DNA of 64,000 nt from the NCBI RefSeq assembly GCF_001411555.2, contig NC_049907.1:31757734-31821733 (forward strand), read 5' to 3'. A program made the translations under genes and the position numbers. The notes beneath the pieces are model-generated. The model made no database searches and was not told where the DNA came from. It saw only the letters and a program-made list of their open reading frames with translations. Source of the stretch: Juglans regia (taxonomy: Eukaryota; Streptophyta; Magnoliopsida; Fagales; Juglandaceae). Below are positions 11,225 through 22,251 of the stretch, piece after piece. The stretch's first letter is position 1, and every line of letters begins with the position of its first letter.

Positions 11225-11610
11225 GGTTGTGAGAGGGATGGTCAAGCTAGATAGAAGTGGGATTACGTCTTTAAGATGTCATTAAGAAGTATGGTTGGGC
11301 TAGTTTTTACACTTGTACTTAGTTTTGGGATTTATTTGATCATATGTTTGGTTAAAATAATTTGGTTTGGACACTTGGGTTTGGGGATTTTTTTTTTTCT
11401 TGTATACACCAAGTGTAAAGATGTTTCCACGATTTTCTTTTGCCACAAGCGAGGGTCTTGGGAATAAACTTGGGATAGGGGACACTATGAACATGTGGCC
11501 CTGACTCTTCTTTTTTTTTTTAGAAAAAAAATAGAAAAAAAAAGAAAAGAAAAAAAGAAGAAGAAGAAGAGGGAGAAGAAGAAAAAAAAAACAAGAAGAA
11601 AACTACTGAT
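11225..11610 (+). other. LINE A 3' UTR and A-rich tail
   Basis: The 3' UTR includes a run of T (11389-11399) and a CCAAGTGTAAAGATG segment, then from 11521 an A-rich tail broken by G (AAAGAAAAGAAAAAAAG...), consistent with a decayed poly(A). It marks the 3' end of the insertion. Confidence 0.75.
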
Positions 11611-12466
11611 GTTTGGCCCATATATTTTGATACCTCGGTTTGCTTGGTCATTATCTAAAACCTACAAATGTAGTTTCTAACACTTCTTGTTGAAGTATTG
11701 GAGGTATTTTTTAGACATTCTAACTTTTCAGTCTATTGGTTAATACATATAAAACACTTATAAGTAGCGAGCAGTGAAAAAACATTGAAGTAGAATCTGG
11801 CTTGCTTGTAATATTATATCACAAGTTTGGTTTGGGCTGAGATTCTACATTATTAATGTAAAAAAAAAAAGTTTTAAATAATATGGATGATTAAAATTTC
11901 TGCTATTGTTTGTGTGCAACTTATATTGTGAAAATTTGTCACTTTGGATTTTTCTTTTGCCCAGCGAATGTGCAAGGTAGTGTATACTTGATCACCCTGT
12001 TCCGAACAGCTAGATCTTTGCCACTCAAGAAACCATGTTATCCACTTGTACGATGTGCGCATGGTTGTAGGGAAGTCATGGATGTTCCACCGATCAATGT
12101 TTCATGACAATATTAACTGGGTTCCTTAGCATCAAGGCCTAGTTTATTATATGTGTGTTTATTGGGAGAATTTTCAAAGCTCAAATATCCTACTTTATGC
12201 TTGTAAAAAACATTAGCTACTCTGACTTGTAGTACTTAATTGTCTTCCATTAATGCACCATATGCCAGTGTATAGATTACTTAAAAAGAATCTGAAACTG
12301 TTGTATTGGATGATTGAATTTATATACTATTAAAGTTACTAAGTATTGGATTAAATTTATTTGGATTATCAGTTATGATGTATTGTTTGTAGTATTTGGG
12401 AATATTGTAAGTGAGTTTGAGCAGGAAATTAGGTACCCAAAAAATGGAAGCATTTTGCGAACTGGG
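11611..12466. other. spacer, no supported gene
   Basis: AT-rich. A stretch at about 11955-12107 looks exon-like: pyrimidine-rich sequence ending in CCCAG, then an open frame of about 50 codons (VYLITLFRTARSLPLKKP...). I recognise no family and there is no partner exon, so I do not call a gene. An A run occurs at 11861-11871. Confidence 0.5.
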
Positions 12467-13210
12467 CACTAGGAATTTTTTTCCATTTGCGGCGATTTTT
12501 AATTCACCAAGAATAAGTTTTAGATTACATATTTGTTTTTGTGGCGAATATAGTTGGACGTGAAAAAATAATAGTAGGCCAAAATACTTTTACCGGCGAG
12601 CACATATTCACTACAAATACAGTTTTGGCAAATTTAGTTCGCCACGAAAAATGTAATAAAGGTGGTTAATCTCTTTTCGGCGAATATAGTTGGACGGTAG
12701 GCCAAAATACTTTTACCAACGAGCACATATTTGCTAAAAATATAGTTTCGGCAAATTTAGTTCACCGCGAAAAAATAAATAAAGGTGTTTGAGTTAATTG
12801 CGGCGATCAAAAGTCCCTGCTAAAATTTGTTGTGGCAATTTTAAATGCCGGAAAATATTCATTACGACGATTTCCCAAAATGCTACGAATAATAACAATG
12901 CTATTTGTGGTGATTTTAATGGTATTTTCAACGGTTAAGAAACGCTGGAAATAAGTTTTCCCAGCGATTTAACGATGTACTCTGAATCTCAATTGTGATT
13001 AATTTTTTTGGTATTTGCAGCGAGAAAATCGCCGAACATTATCACTTATTGTGACGATTTTTGCAGTTCGCTGGCTCAACTTATAATCGAGTAAACAATT
13101 GCGACGAACGTTTGACACAGTATAAATCGCTAGGAAAGATTAAATGCGGCGATATTATTCGTTATTTTCGGGGATTATTGGCCCTAGGAAAGACTGTTTA
13201 TCTTTTAGTG
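12467..13210. mobile_element. CACTA-like non-autonomous DNA element
   Basis: 744 bp that begins CACTAGGAA and ends TTTTAGTG, so both ends read CACTA inward. Inside are many copies of a short subterminal motif of the type TTGCGGCGA / GCGACGATTT on both strands (for example 12492, 12805, 13031, 13143), plus a longer imperfect repeat: GGCGAATATAGTTGGACG at about 12543 and 12680. Such subterminal repeats are typical of CACTA (En/Spm) elements, where the transposase binds them. No ORF is present. The expected 3-bp target duplication is not evident (GGG left, TAT right), so one end may be degraded or misplaced. Confidence 0.55.
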
Positions 13211-14400
13211 TATTGAACTAAGATTAAACCACGAAATATTCAAACTTCCTCAAAACAAAAACTGTTTTCCTCTTTCAATTTCTAACTTTCTAGATCTAAG
13301 AAAATCCTTTATCAAAAGTTTTACTCATGCAATAAATCCTCAATGAACATTCGTATACTCATGTTCACAATACTCCATATAAATTTCGAACCAAGATCTG
13401 TTTATTAGCTTGGTCAAAAACTCCAAAATATAACACTTTCCAGTTTAACATCCAAAATGACATTTCCATGGTTAAAACAACTTTTGACCATTCAAATGAC
13501 CATGAAATAAAACAAGTAAGATATCTACGGAAACTACACTCAAAGAAGAACAAATTTCAGGATGAGTCATGGCAAGACAATACTTATAAGGGGTCAAAAA
13601 TTACCATGTAAAACAACTCATAAATCTACCTAAGAGAGCTCTTAAGGATTTCCCTCTAAGAATAGAGTGGAAAATGATGAAATAAAGTGAAGTGTCTTGC
13701 AATACTCTAGACTTCTGGAGCGGGAATGTATGGGCTTGAATGACCCTTTGATTGAAGGTGCCTATGTCACAAAAAGTGAAGAATAGTGAGGGAGAACGAC
13801 TGTTGTTGCTACTGTGAGGTGTGGAGGGTGGTGAGGTGAACTTTTATCTCCCGTCAAGGAACTATTTGAGGGCTACCAAGGGTAGAGGCTGGTTTGCCAT
13901 GTAGGAGAGAAAACTTCCTTAAGAACCTTTGCCAAGGTGGAATCTATGGGGCTGTTTGTGCACAAAGAAATGTTATGGTGTTGTATTGGAGTGGTTTTGA
14001 GTATGAGTTTGGTAATGAATTTTGAGTTTGCTGATTGAATATTAGGGTGCACTATGCATACATAGGTACAGTAGTTCTCATTTGGTCCCAACATAGTTTA
14101 TCCATTGAGCAATGACTAAACATCATCAACAGCTGATGCCAAGTTGAAGAAAATAAACAAAACAAGTTTATGCAGCCTTCATTACTTGGAAAAATGCAAG
14201 TTTCATTATTAATGGTCCCATCATAGATTACCCAGTTGTGATTGCGGGACAACATTGCCAAAAAGTGGTAAGTAAAGATGACAAATAAAAATTACAAAAC
14301 CGTCTTCAAAGATATCAATCAACTGATAAATAATGCAAATAACAGGAGGAACCTGCAAAAAGAATATTCATTAATGAAAATGAAAAACAAGCAATGTACA
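13211..14400. other. spacer, no supported gene
   Basis: Mixed AT-rich sequence. Two minus-strand frames around 14052-14261 and 13873-14094 (60-70 codons) have no recognisable motif. It may include flank or 3' remains of the copia element to the right, but I cannot find its second LTR here. Confidence 0.5.
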
Positions 14401-14418
14401 CGCGGAACATAAGCACAC

Positions 14419-16702
14419 TCACATGGTGAAAAAAATTACAAATTGCTTTACATCACAGTTGTGGGATGAAGGAACAATATACTCAAGCAACATGGGAACC
14501 CCATTATATTTGACATTGCCCAAGACGTGAGGTGGAAGCATCAAGATTGTGGGTAATGATACATAGGTTGACAAAGCTTGTAGCGGAGTCTTGAACCCAA
14601 GAATCTTCGAAGGCATGCGGTTAATGAGATGGACAGTCGTGGCAACAGCATCAGCCCAGTGGTGGCTAGGTACGTGAGCCCCAAGTAACAGGGCTCAAGC
14701 AGTTTTGAGGATGTGATGATTCTTGCGCTTTGCAATACCATTTTGTTGTGGAGTTTGGGGGCATGAGGTCTCATGAATTAGGCCATGGCATTGGAAATAA
14801 TCACGAAATTGTTGAGTCACATACTCCCCACCATTATCAGATCGAAGCATTTGAAGCTTAGCAGAGAACTGAGTCTGAATCAGTGTATGAAATGATTGGA
14901 AGACATGAAAAACCTCATGTTTATGTTTCAACAGATAAATCCAAGTCATTCGAGTACAATCATCAACAAATATCACAAACCAGCGAAAACAAGACAAAGT
15001 AGATTTTGGGGAAGGACCCCAGACATCATTGTGAATCAAAGCAAAAGGAACATCACTCTGATTCATACTCAATAGATAAGTGACTCGATGACTTTTAGCT
15101 AAAATGCAAGTCTCACGTTTAAAATCCAAAATTGACAAACCCGAAAATAAATCAGGAAACACATGTTGCAAATAGCCAAACGATGGATGGCCTAACCGAC
15201 GATGCCAAAGAAAAATATGTTCTACTTTGAGGTCGCTTGGGCGGTGCATGTGGTGTGCTCCACCAACACTGAAATCTTCCATATAATAGAGCCCCCCCAC
15301 CAATGATCTCCTTGGTGAGAATATCCTGAATAAGACAAAATGTAGGATAAATGAGCACAACACAATTCAAGTCTTTAGTAACTTGACTCAAGGATAGTAA
15401 CTTGTGAGAAAAAGAAGGCACAAGTAAAGTATTAGATAATGGTAGGGATGGTAACAACATAACAGTCCCAGCCCCTGTTACCGAAGAGAGGCCTCCATTA
15501 GCATTGGCAATGCTAGTTCGCCGAGGAGAGGAGTGTTGAGAAAAATCATTCGCATTAAACGTCATATGGTCCGTTGCGCTGGAATCAAGTATCCAAGCAT
15601 TGTAGTGAGCCTCCCGATTAGAACCAAGTAGAGCATTACCTGGGTTAAAGTTTGAACTATCGGCTGGAATAAGGGAAAGATGTGGTTCTGCTGTAGCCAT
15701 CACAGCCTTGCCAGTGCTATCATCATTCCCACCTCCATCACGGCGCTTCTGAGCCTAGAGTTCGTGCCACCAATCGAGATACTTGTGAAGCTTGAAGCAG
15801 GTCTCATGAGTATGCTTTACACTCCCACAATGAGAGCATTTAGTGCCATCAGAGGTGGCTCGGGATTTGGAGTTGGAACCGGATTTGCCACCTTGCAAAG
15901 AGAGACACCTGGAGGATGCTTGAGACTTCTTTAGACTCTTGGACGCCAGGCCCGCTCCTGGTATATCATCTGGGCTACTCGTTGTCATCGTGGCTTGACG
16001 AAGAGCTTCCCTCCGGACGTGGGCATAGGCTTGCTCCACTGTTGGGAATGGCTTTATCTGCAGGACATCACTCCGGATATGGTCTAAGCGGTCATCGAGA
16101 CCATCCAAGAATACATATACCGATCTTCTTGAACTAGGGTATTGTAATGTTGAACATCGGTTGGGCATTCCATCAGGTTTGGATGATAGAAGTCAATTTC
16201 ATGCCAGAGGCCTTGAAGATCATTATAATATTTTTCAAGAGAACTGCCAGCCTGTTTAAGGTGGGTCACGCGTTGCCGAAGGTCATACACTTGGGAGGTG
16301 TCACTGCCATCAAAGTATGTTGTAGCAATTGCATCCCACACCAACTTGGTTGTTGGGAAGCGAATGAAGTTACCGATAAGAGAGGAGTCCATGGAATTAA
16401 TCAACCACCCTTTAACAATAGCGTTGTCGGTGCACCATCGTCGAAAGGTAGGGTCTGCTTAAGGAAGTTGAGGTAGATCGCCATTTATGTATCCCAGTTT
16501 GTCTTTGCCCGAGATATACATCTCGACCACCTGGGACCAAAGAGCATAGTTGGTGCCATCCAACTTGATGTCGATCGGTGCAGTAGCAATATTGGGGTTC
16601 TGGGTTGGGGCTGAAGCTTTGAGCTTTAGTCATTTTCGTGGTCAACTCTGCTAGGATGGAGGAAGATAGAGATTCATCAGTATGGGGTTCTGTATCAGCC
16701 AT
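14419..16702 (-). pseudogene. gag-pol: copia gag-protease-integrase remnant
   Basis: Polyprotein start MADTEPHTDESLSSS at 16702. Gag (UBN2-type) follows in shifted frames (NSMDSSLIGNFIRFPTTK, YYNDLQGLWHEIDFY), then a zinc knuckle CSHCGSVKHTHETC (about 15820). The protease region reads AWILDSSATDHM (about 15595); the catalytic triplet is DSS where DSG is usual. The gag-pre-integrase region has LWHRRLGHPSFGYL. The integrase core shows HNDVWGPSP (first Asp), LRSDNGGEY (second Asp) and the QQNGIAKRK region, where the usual ERK glutamate reads AKRK. At least three frame changes exist. The remains end near RMPSKILGF...PLQAL at 14419-14616. Confidence 0.88.
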
Positions 16703-16744
16703 GGAGGGAGACGAGATGGGTTAGGAAATTGACAGGAGGATTGG

Positions 16745-16758
16745 TGGCTCTGATGCCA
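16745..16758 (-). other. copia primer binding site, tRNA-Met type
   Basis: Minus strand TGGCATCAGAGCCA, one base away from the common TGGTATCAGAGCCA, directly at the inner end of the LTR. Confidence 0.8.
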
Positions 16759-16940
16759 TGACAAAAGGTATAAGAAATCTCGTATATTCAAAGATACTTT
16801 CTTTACAAGAATGAATGGGTATATAACAGAATGAAAACATTTTAAATTTGGTATACACGTATTACGACTTAATTAACTAAATTGATAGTGTATCCCAAAA
16901 CTTCCTCCTATAATCTCGCAGAGGACAACTCACGCCAACA
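16759..16940 (-). repeat. 5' LTR of copia element, 182 bp
   Basis: Plus-strand ends TGACAAAAGG...CGCCAACA, so it is TG...CA on both strands. It is short, as usual for copia. The outer end is inferred from the terminal CA and is less certain than the inner one. The outer flank TGTTA would be one target duplication. Confidence 0.65.
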
Positions 16941-17625
16941 TGTTATGCTTTTATTAAATGGTTTTGCATCATCTTGTAAACGATAGAAACCAATGGGTGC
17001 AAAGTGAGTTTTATTTGGTTTAGGTTGTGATTTTAGCTTTAGGATTTTGATTCTATGGCTATGGTTTTTATGAATATTGTTTTGAAAGCTTAGATCTATG
17101 GATTAATAATGAGTTTTTGAAATTACATAACTTATGTCTTTGTTGGATTTTTGGAGAACATGCAAAAGTTTAAGTTTAAGCATAAACTAGAGGCTCTCAA
17201 GTTCAATGTTGATTTTAATGGATTGTTTTCTATGACATGCTAGATTTGAAGCCTAGATCTAGATAACTTGAAGGTGAGGTATATGGTTTTATTCTTTCAA
17301 GATTTATTGCATGAAAATCAAGGATCTAGTCACTTTATTTCAAGTCCAAAAGCATGCATGTTCGGGTTTTAACTTTGTATGCAAACAATTGTTCTATGTT
17401 TTATTTTGTCATTTTTAGTTGATTAATCAATCATGCAATCACTTAGGTTTGGATGTTGATACGAAAGTGTTAGACCAAGCATGTTATTTATGGACTTTTG
17501 GAGTTCTTGGAGTTGATATGAAAGTGTTAGACCAAGAACATCAAGAGTTGGTTTTATTTGACCGAATCTTGATGTTTTGGTATTTATTTGATGTAGCGAG
17601 TGCAAGAGTTTGTGAAATGTGTGAT
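16941..17625. other. spacer, no gene; partial 58-bp repeat
   Basis: AT-rich, looks like non-coding LTR-type sequence. A motif GAAAGTGTTAGACCAAG occurs twice about 58 bp apart (17463 and 17520). A plus-strand frame at 17419-17688 spans both copies and has no recognisable domain. Confidence 0.5.
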
Positions 17626-17628
17626 TTA

Positions 17629-17971
17629 GGGGATGCTTGGGGAATGAGATGCTATGAGAATTTTGTTAATAGTAGTGAAATGATTTGAGTTAGGATTCTA
17701 TTAGGTTTCGGAAAAGAAGAGATAAAAAATTGAATAAAAAATATTATAAAGTTAAAATATTATTATAATATAATTTTTATTTTAAGATTTGAAAATTTTA
17801 AATTATTTTTTGTATCTTGCTTGGAAGGTTGGAAAAGTTGTAATGATTAGATAATGATTAGATGAACAAGTTGAAGACTAAATTAAAAAAATATTTGAGT
17901 GTGAGTGATATTTGGGAAGAAAATTATGAGAAAGTTTGAGATGAGATGAGTTATGTTTTCCAAACAAGCCG
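17629..17971. mobile_element. MITE with GAGATGAG termini, PIF/Harbinger-like
   Basis: About 343 bp with imperfect inverted ends: left GGGGATGCTTGGGGAATGAG, right end read inward CGGCTTGTTTGGAAAACA followed by ACTCATCTCATCTC. It is preceded by TTA, the usual target of this superfamily, but the right copy of the target is not clear. The interior is AT-rich with no ORF. I recall very similar elements as abundant in Fagales genomes. The ends also resemble the autonomous Harbinger at 42630-51093 (GGCAGGTTTGG, then GAGATGAGATGAG at its right end). Confidence 0.65.
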
Positions 17972-18660
17972 TATTTTAACAAGATTTTAAAACTAAGGAT
18001 GTGATTTTTGAGATTTACTAAATTCCGTTTAAGACAAGAACATCACTTTTAGGATAGGAGTGAATTGGTCAAGAGAGAGTTTGCATAGTTGGGATAATTT
18101 TTATAAATCTCTAAGTTCATATTTGGATTTATGATGAACTTTATATGAGAAATATAAATTTTGGTAAGTTTTGGAGTTCATTTGCAAATTTCTTTTTGTT
18201 TAGGGTCAAATTTGGAATTTCTTACAGGTTGAAGCATAACTTTGTAAATTTGGCCCTAAATCAGTAAGTTTTGTAATTAGGAAGATTAAGTGAGCTATTA
18301 TTATAGCCCAACAATATATCTCATTCAGCTTACACTCTATTACGCTTTCCTTACGTTACACTACATTTATGTAAGTTAGCATCTAACTTATTCTCTGTAT
18401 TTTTACATATGTATGACTGTACGATTGTATGATTGCACTATTCATGCTCGTGTTCATTTTTGTTTATTATAATAGTTTATAATATGCTATGCCACATCAT
18501 CCATTATAGTTACATGTTATTTTATTACATGCCACGACAGTCATGTCATCATATTATTAAATGTTATCCTGTTATATGCCATGAATGCCTTGTCGTGAGC
18601 ATTGAGTATGTCATGACATTTTTCTAAGTCATGCATGAGTCTTTTATTTTATCACAATCC
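17972..18660. other. spacer, no gene seen
   Basis: AT-rich sequence with CATG-containing short repeats at 18500-18640 (CATGCCACGACAG, GCCATGAATGCC), a composition typical of gypsy LTRs. Probably part of an LTR, but no boundary can be placed. Confidence 0.45.
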
Positions 18661-18925
18661 CAAGTGATGAGATGGAGAGTTATACTAGTGAAACTCCTCT
18701 GTCCATTCTGGAGTATTTAAAGTGTACGGACTACAAGAGAAGAAAACAAAAAAAATAAAACATACGGGGAGAATAAAAAAAAAATAAACGGCCAAGATCT
18801 CCAAATAAAAAAAAAAAATCACTACTCAAGTCCGTTATATAAAAACCTAAAATATCAAGCTCAAATAAATAAATAAATAAAAATCAAAAGTCCAACTATA
18901 CCAATTTTGGTTCCAGTTGTTACAT
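18660..18925 (-). repeat. 3' LTR start, truncated
   Basis: On the minus strand it starts TGTAACAACTGGAACC just after the polypurine tract. The left end is not recognisable, and the ending GGGGCGTTACA of the other LTR is not found to the left. It contains several A-rich runs at 18748-18820. Confidence 0.6.
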
Positions 18926-18940
18926 TCTCCCCCCCCTTAA
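18926..18940 (-). other. polypurine tract
   Basis: Minus strand AAGGGGGGGGAGAA, followed directly by TGTAAC of the LTR and preceded by GAGGACGAAAG, a combination usual at the 3' end of Tekay/Del-type gypsy elements. Confidence 0.8.
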
Positions 18941-20272
18941 AAAACTTTCGTCCTCAAAATTTGCTAGTACAACAAACAAGGCCTAAATATTTATCCGCTA
19001 CAACAATTCCATGCCTAACCCATTCGTTAATCATAATGTCGAACCTAATTAATATTCCAAAATTGTAACCCTCCAATATTGTCGATCATATTCTCTCATA
19101 TTTTCCCTAGCCATTCACGATATCCCACACTACTATTTCTAGTCTAAAATATGAATCTCAATAATACAATTAAAGACCCAAAAATAAATTTCAAATTCTC
19201 CACCTAATATAAAACCTTAATGAGTAACGAAATAAACTCACTATCATATCACCAAAACCATGCTTCCGCTGCGCCACTCTAACAACTTATAATCCTTAAC
19301 ACATTGTATCTCAAATCAAATACATCTGAAAAGAACTAACTGCCACATTTAACCAGTCCGTACACTTTTCAGATTTAATTTTGCAAAGTCTCCCAACGTG
19401 TATGTAGACTCTAATACATTTATATCACAAGTCTAAATCTTCAGTTCCTAATCAAAACTCGTTCCACGAAGTCAACCTAAAATCTAAACCTTAAAACCTG
19501 TCGGAATTATTTTCTATAGTCCACATAGTATTCCTACTAAAATTAAAATCTCAAATGTCATAAGAATTGTTTCCTTAAATTATGCAAAATCTAAAACCTC
19601 AAATTTTGTGGAACTCATTCCATAGGTCCGCAAGTGCTAAAACCATACATATCATAAAAAAATCATATCCTGAAACCCGGAGAATTCTACGACCTTAAAT
19701 CTCCTCAAAATCATTTTTAAAGTATGTATCATCTCTAAACCTCAAACCTCCAAATATTCAGTCCATAAAATCTGAAGACTCTCAAATCTCCCAAGTTTCA
19801 AACTCGACGACGAGCAGTCATCCTGAGATCTTAAACTCAGTTAAACGTTCTAAGGAAAGAAAACAAAACATGTAAAACATAAATACCAGCTAAAAAATTT
19901 AAAAACAAGTAACAAATAAATAAATGAATCAAATAGTCTTTAATTCATATAGTCTTTCCTACCCTCTATAATTGTAAGCCCGACATCACTCTAAACTGCC
20001 TTACGTCTTAGAATCTAAACCTCAAAGTCTAAACCTTAAATTAATCTTTATAAATATCATCTCCTATATTTCCACAAATTAAGCCTGTTGGATATAAAAT
20101 CCCTAAACCTCAAATCTCAAAACGCAATTACAAAGTCTTGCAAAATCTAAAACCTTAACTATCCACATAATCATCTCTTATTCTTTAAAATTCTACACCT
20201 CAACTCTGAAATTTCTTTGTAAACCCACAAATATCTAAACCTCCAAGGTTTATAGTATGCATAATTCAAACC
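18941..20272 (-). other. internal non-coding region of gypsy derivative
   Basis: About 1.33 kb, AT-rich, no ORF over 60 codons. Many loose repeats of AATCTAAACCTCAAA-like sequence on the plus strand (for example 19594, 19735, 20013, 20107, 20230) suggest it grew by short duplications. I see no gag or pol homology. Confidence 0.6.
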
Positions 20273-20286
20273 TGGCTCTGATACCA
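20273..20286 (-). other. primer binding site, tRNA-Met type
   Basis: Minus strand TGGTATCAGAGCCA, an exact match to the common plant primer site, two bases inside the LTR end GGGGCGTTACA. Confidence 0.88.
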
Positions 20287-20288
20287 AC

Positions 20289-22140
20289 TGTAACGCCCCG
20301 TTCCCGGAGGTCCGGAGAGTTAACTCTTAATACCTCAAATCAACTTAATTAACACAACTATAAAAATCCGAAAAATCCAAATATCTAAGTTCCTCCATGG
20401 GGACAATAAAGAAAATCTCAATAACATAAATTAAAAACTCTCCAAAACTCAAAATTATCCTTAACTCATCAAATCAAAATACCCGAACAATAAAATCAGT
20501 TTACTAACTACGACTCTCAAATAAGCACTTGTACCCTCGGGCACTTATTCCACTCTGATCATCACACCTGCTAAAACTTCCTATTCTTGTTCTCCAGCTG
20601 AACCATCAAAATTATCTGAAAAATATATGGAGATAAGAGGTGAGTTATCAACAACTCAGTAAGCAGAGAACATATACCAGTGTATAAACATGAGCATTTA
20701 CAGAAATCAGAATGCAGAACAAAACATTTTCATTTTCAGAGTACGGAAGCAAAATATGTTATCAAAATATTAGAGCGAAGATTTAGAAATAATTTCATTC
20801 AAAATATTCTTTGGCATAGCATAAATGATCATCATCATCATCAGAACATCATATCAGAACAGAGGCCATGTATAACCCCAGTGGTAGGGTTGTGCATTTG
20901 CGGATAGCCAAGCAGAACATAAAACACTCTGTCATCAAGGTGTGCACTCAAAACAGAGACCACTACTCTAACCCGTAGCAGGGCCGTATCCACTATTATT
21001 ACCCGTGGTTGGGCCATATCCACTATTATAACCTATGGTTGGGCCGTATCCACTATTATTACCCGTGGTTGGGCCATATCCACTATTATAACCCATGGTT
21101 GGGCCGTATCCACTATTATTACCCGTGGTTGGGCCGTATCCACTATTGTAACCCGTGGTTGGGTTGTATGCCACTATTATCACCCGTGGCAGGGCCGTAA
21201 CTGAACAGAGAGGAAACATAATCAAATTCAGAATCAGAGATTCATGCCAAAGGTTTTCAGAAATCACGTCTTATCCAAACAGTGTACTGAACAAAATCTT
21301 CAGAACAGAACAAAATCATATCACAACATAATTTATGCACAAAATTTCATATTCGCTCTCTTTTTCAAAATTCAAAAACAAAATGTCAAAAATAAGCTCA
21401 TGTCTACACCAGTCATGACAGAAAATACCTTATTCTTAAACAGAATCTCATGAGTAATGCAGAACAAATAACTGAGGTAGTTCAAATTTCTTTTTATAAC
21501 AAAACATGCATATTTTCCAAAAAGGATCTCAGTTCATTTTATTTAATGCAAAGTCTAGCATAAGAACCCCGCTTACCTGAACTTTTTAGCTTCTCAGGAA
21601 TTTCCTCAAAATGCCGAACAATTATTAATTGTCACCTATAACATAATAACATAATTCTCATAAATTTTCAATTAATCACGTATTTCGATATTTAATCCTA
21701 AGTTTCTAAAATAACCTATTTAATTCCTCAAAACCTATAATTACAAATCATCACTTTCTAAAATCGTCAATGCTAATTTAATAACTATGACTAAAACATT
21801 TAAAAGTCAGACCTATTTATTATTGAAAATTAACTATAAAGTTTAATACTGGATGATATAATTTTCACAAAATACTTTTAAAATAAACCATAACTATTTT
21901 TTAAATAGACTAAATCATATCTAAAGTGTAAAAACAACATTACTCTAAACACTTGGGCCTGAATGATGTACGTAATTCCCCGTCGTCCAAGATCATGATC
22001 CCCAGATTCTTTCTTGGATAGCCATTAGTCAAAAGCAACGTACGTGCACAAAGAAATCTTACAGTATTCGTCCTTCTACTCTGGAATCTTAAGATGGTAT
22101 ATGGGAGGTTTTCATCATGATGGGCGTCTTGAAGCAAGAG
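20289..22140 (-). repeat. 5' LTR of gypsy derivative
   Basis: Starts on the plus strand at TGTAACGCCCCGTTCCCGG next to the primer site. At least 1.8 kb; the outer end (expected ...GTTACA) is not found before LINE B, so it is probably cut there. It carries a 30-bp tandem array at 20971-21200. ORFs such as 21009-21200 are translations of that array and not genes. Confidence 0.68.
20971..21200. repeat. 30-bp tandem array with 60-bp higher order
   Basis: About 7.5 units of ACCCGTGGTT + GGGCCGTATC + CACTATTATT. Units alternate between GGGCCATATC...TATA and GGGCCGTATC...TATT endings over four or five units, which gives a 60-bp dimer period. Degenerate half units lie just outside (20874, 20971). 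It lies inside the LTR. Confidence 0.92.
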
Positions 22141-22251
22141 TTTTAACGCTGGGCTCCAAGAAATGCTTCAAGAAATGATGTGGCTTCTTGAAAACTCTCC
22201 TTGAGTTTTCTTTTTCTGCATAGTTTTGTTCCAAGATTTACGTAAGGCTGC

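Larger units (their letters stand above)
6954..11610 (+). mobile_element. L1-type LINE, copy A, heavily decayed
   Basis: Order on the plus strand: tail of ORF1 (6954-7166), ORF2 with endonuclease, reverse transcriptase, zf-RVT-like region and RNase H (7163-11224), about 280 bp of 3' UTR and a degraded A-rich tail (11521-11610). Most of ORF1 is missing, so the copy is 5'-truncated at about 6950. Many stops and frameshifts are spread over ORF2, more than in LINE copy B at 22-28 kb. I could not find a clear target duplication. Confidence 0.87.
14400..16940 (-). mobile_element. Ty1/copia retrotransposon, 3' half deleted
   Basis: Minus strand: 5' LTR (16940-16759), primer site (16758-16745), gag, protease and integrase (16702 to about 14419). 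Reverse transcriptase, RNase H and 3' LTR are not found before 14400. The gene order protease-integrase identifies copia. The left limit is where recognisable integrase sequence stops. Confidence 0.87.
18660..22140 (-). mobile_element. non-coding Ty3/gypsy derivative (LARD-type), minus strand
   Basis: Minus strand: 5' LTR (about 22140 to 20289), tRNA-Met primer site (20286-20273), about 1.35 kb of internal sequence without ORFs, polypurine tract (18940-18926), start of the 3' LTR at 18925. The LTRs show the matching ends TGTAAC...GTTACA expected of a Tekay/Del-type gypsy element. Because no gag or pol can be seen between PBS and PPT, it is a large non-autonomous derivative, or a copy that lost its coding part. 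Both outer LTR ends are missing. Confidence 0.72.

Noticed and set aside
13873..14261. Host gene exons on the minus strand left of the copia element
   Set aside because: Frames of 60-70 codons without motif, no splice pattern that joins them, and AT-rich composition.
20971..21200. CRISPR-like array of 30-bp repeats
   Set aside because: Units are directly adjacent without unique spacers, and the DNA is a plant retrotransposon LTR.
21009..21267. Repeat proteins such as HYYNPWLG or NSGYGPTTG multimers
   Set aside because: They are translations of the 30-bp tandem array in an LTR, open on both strands because the period is a multiple of three.
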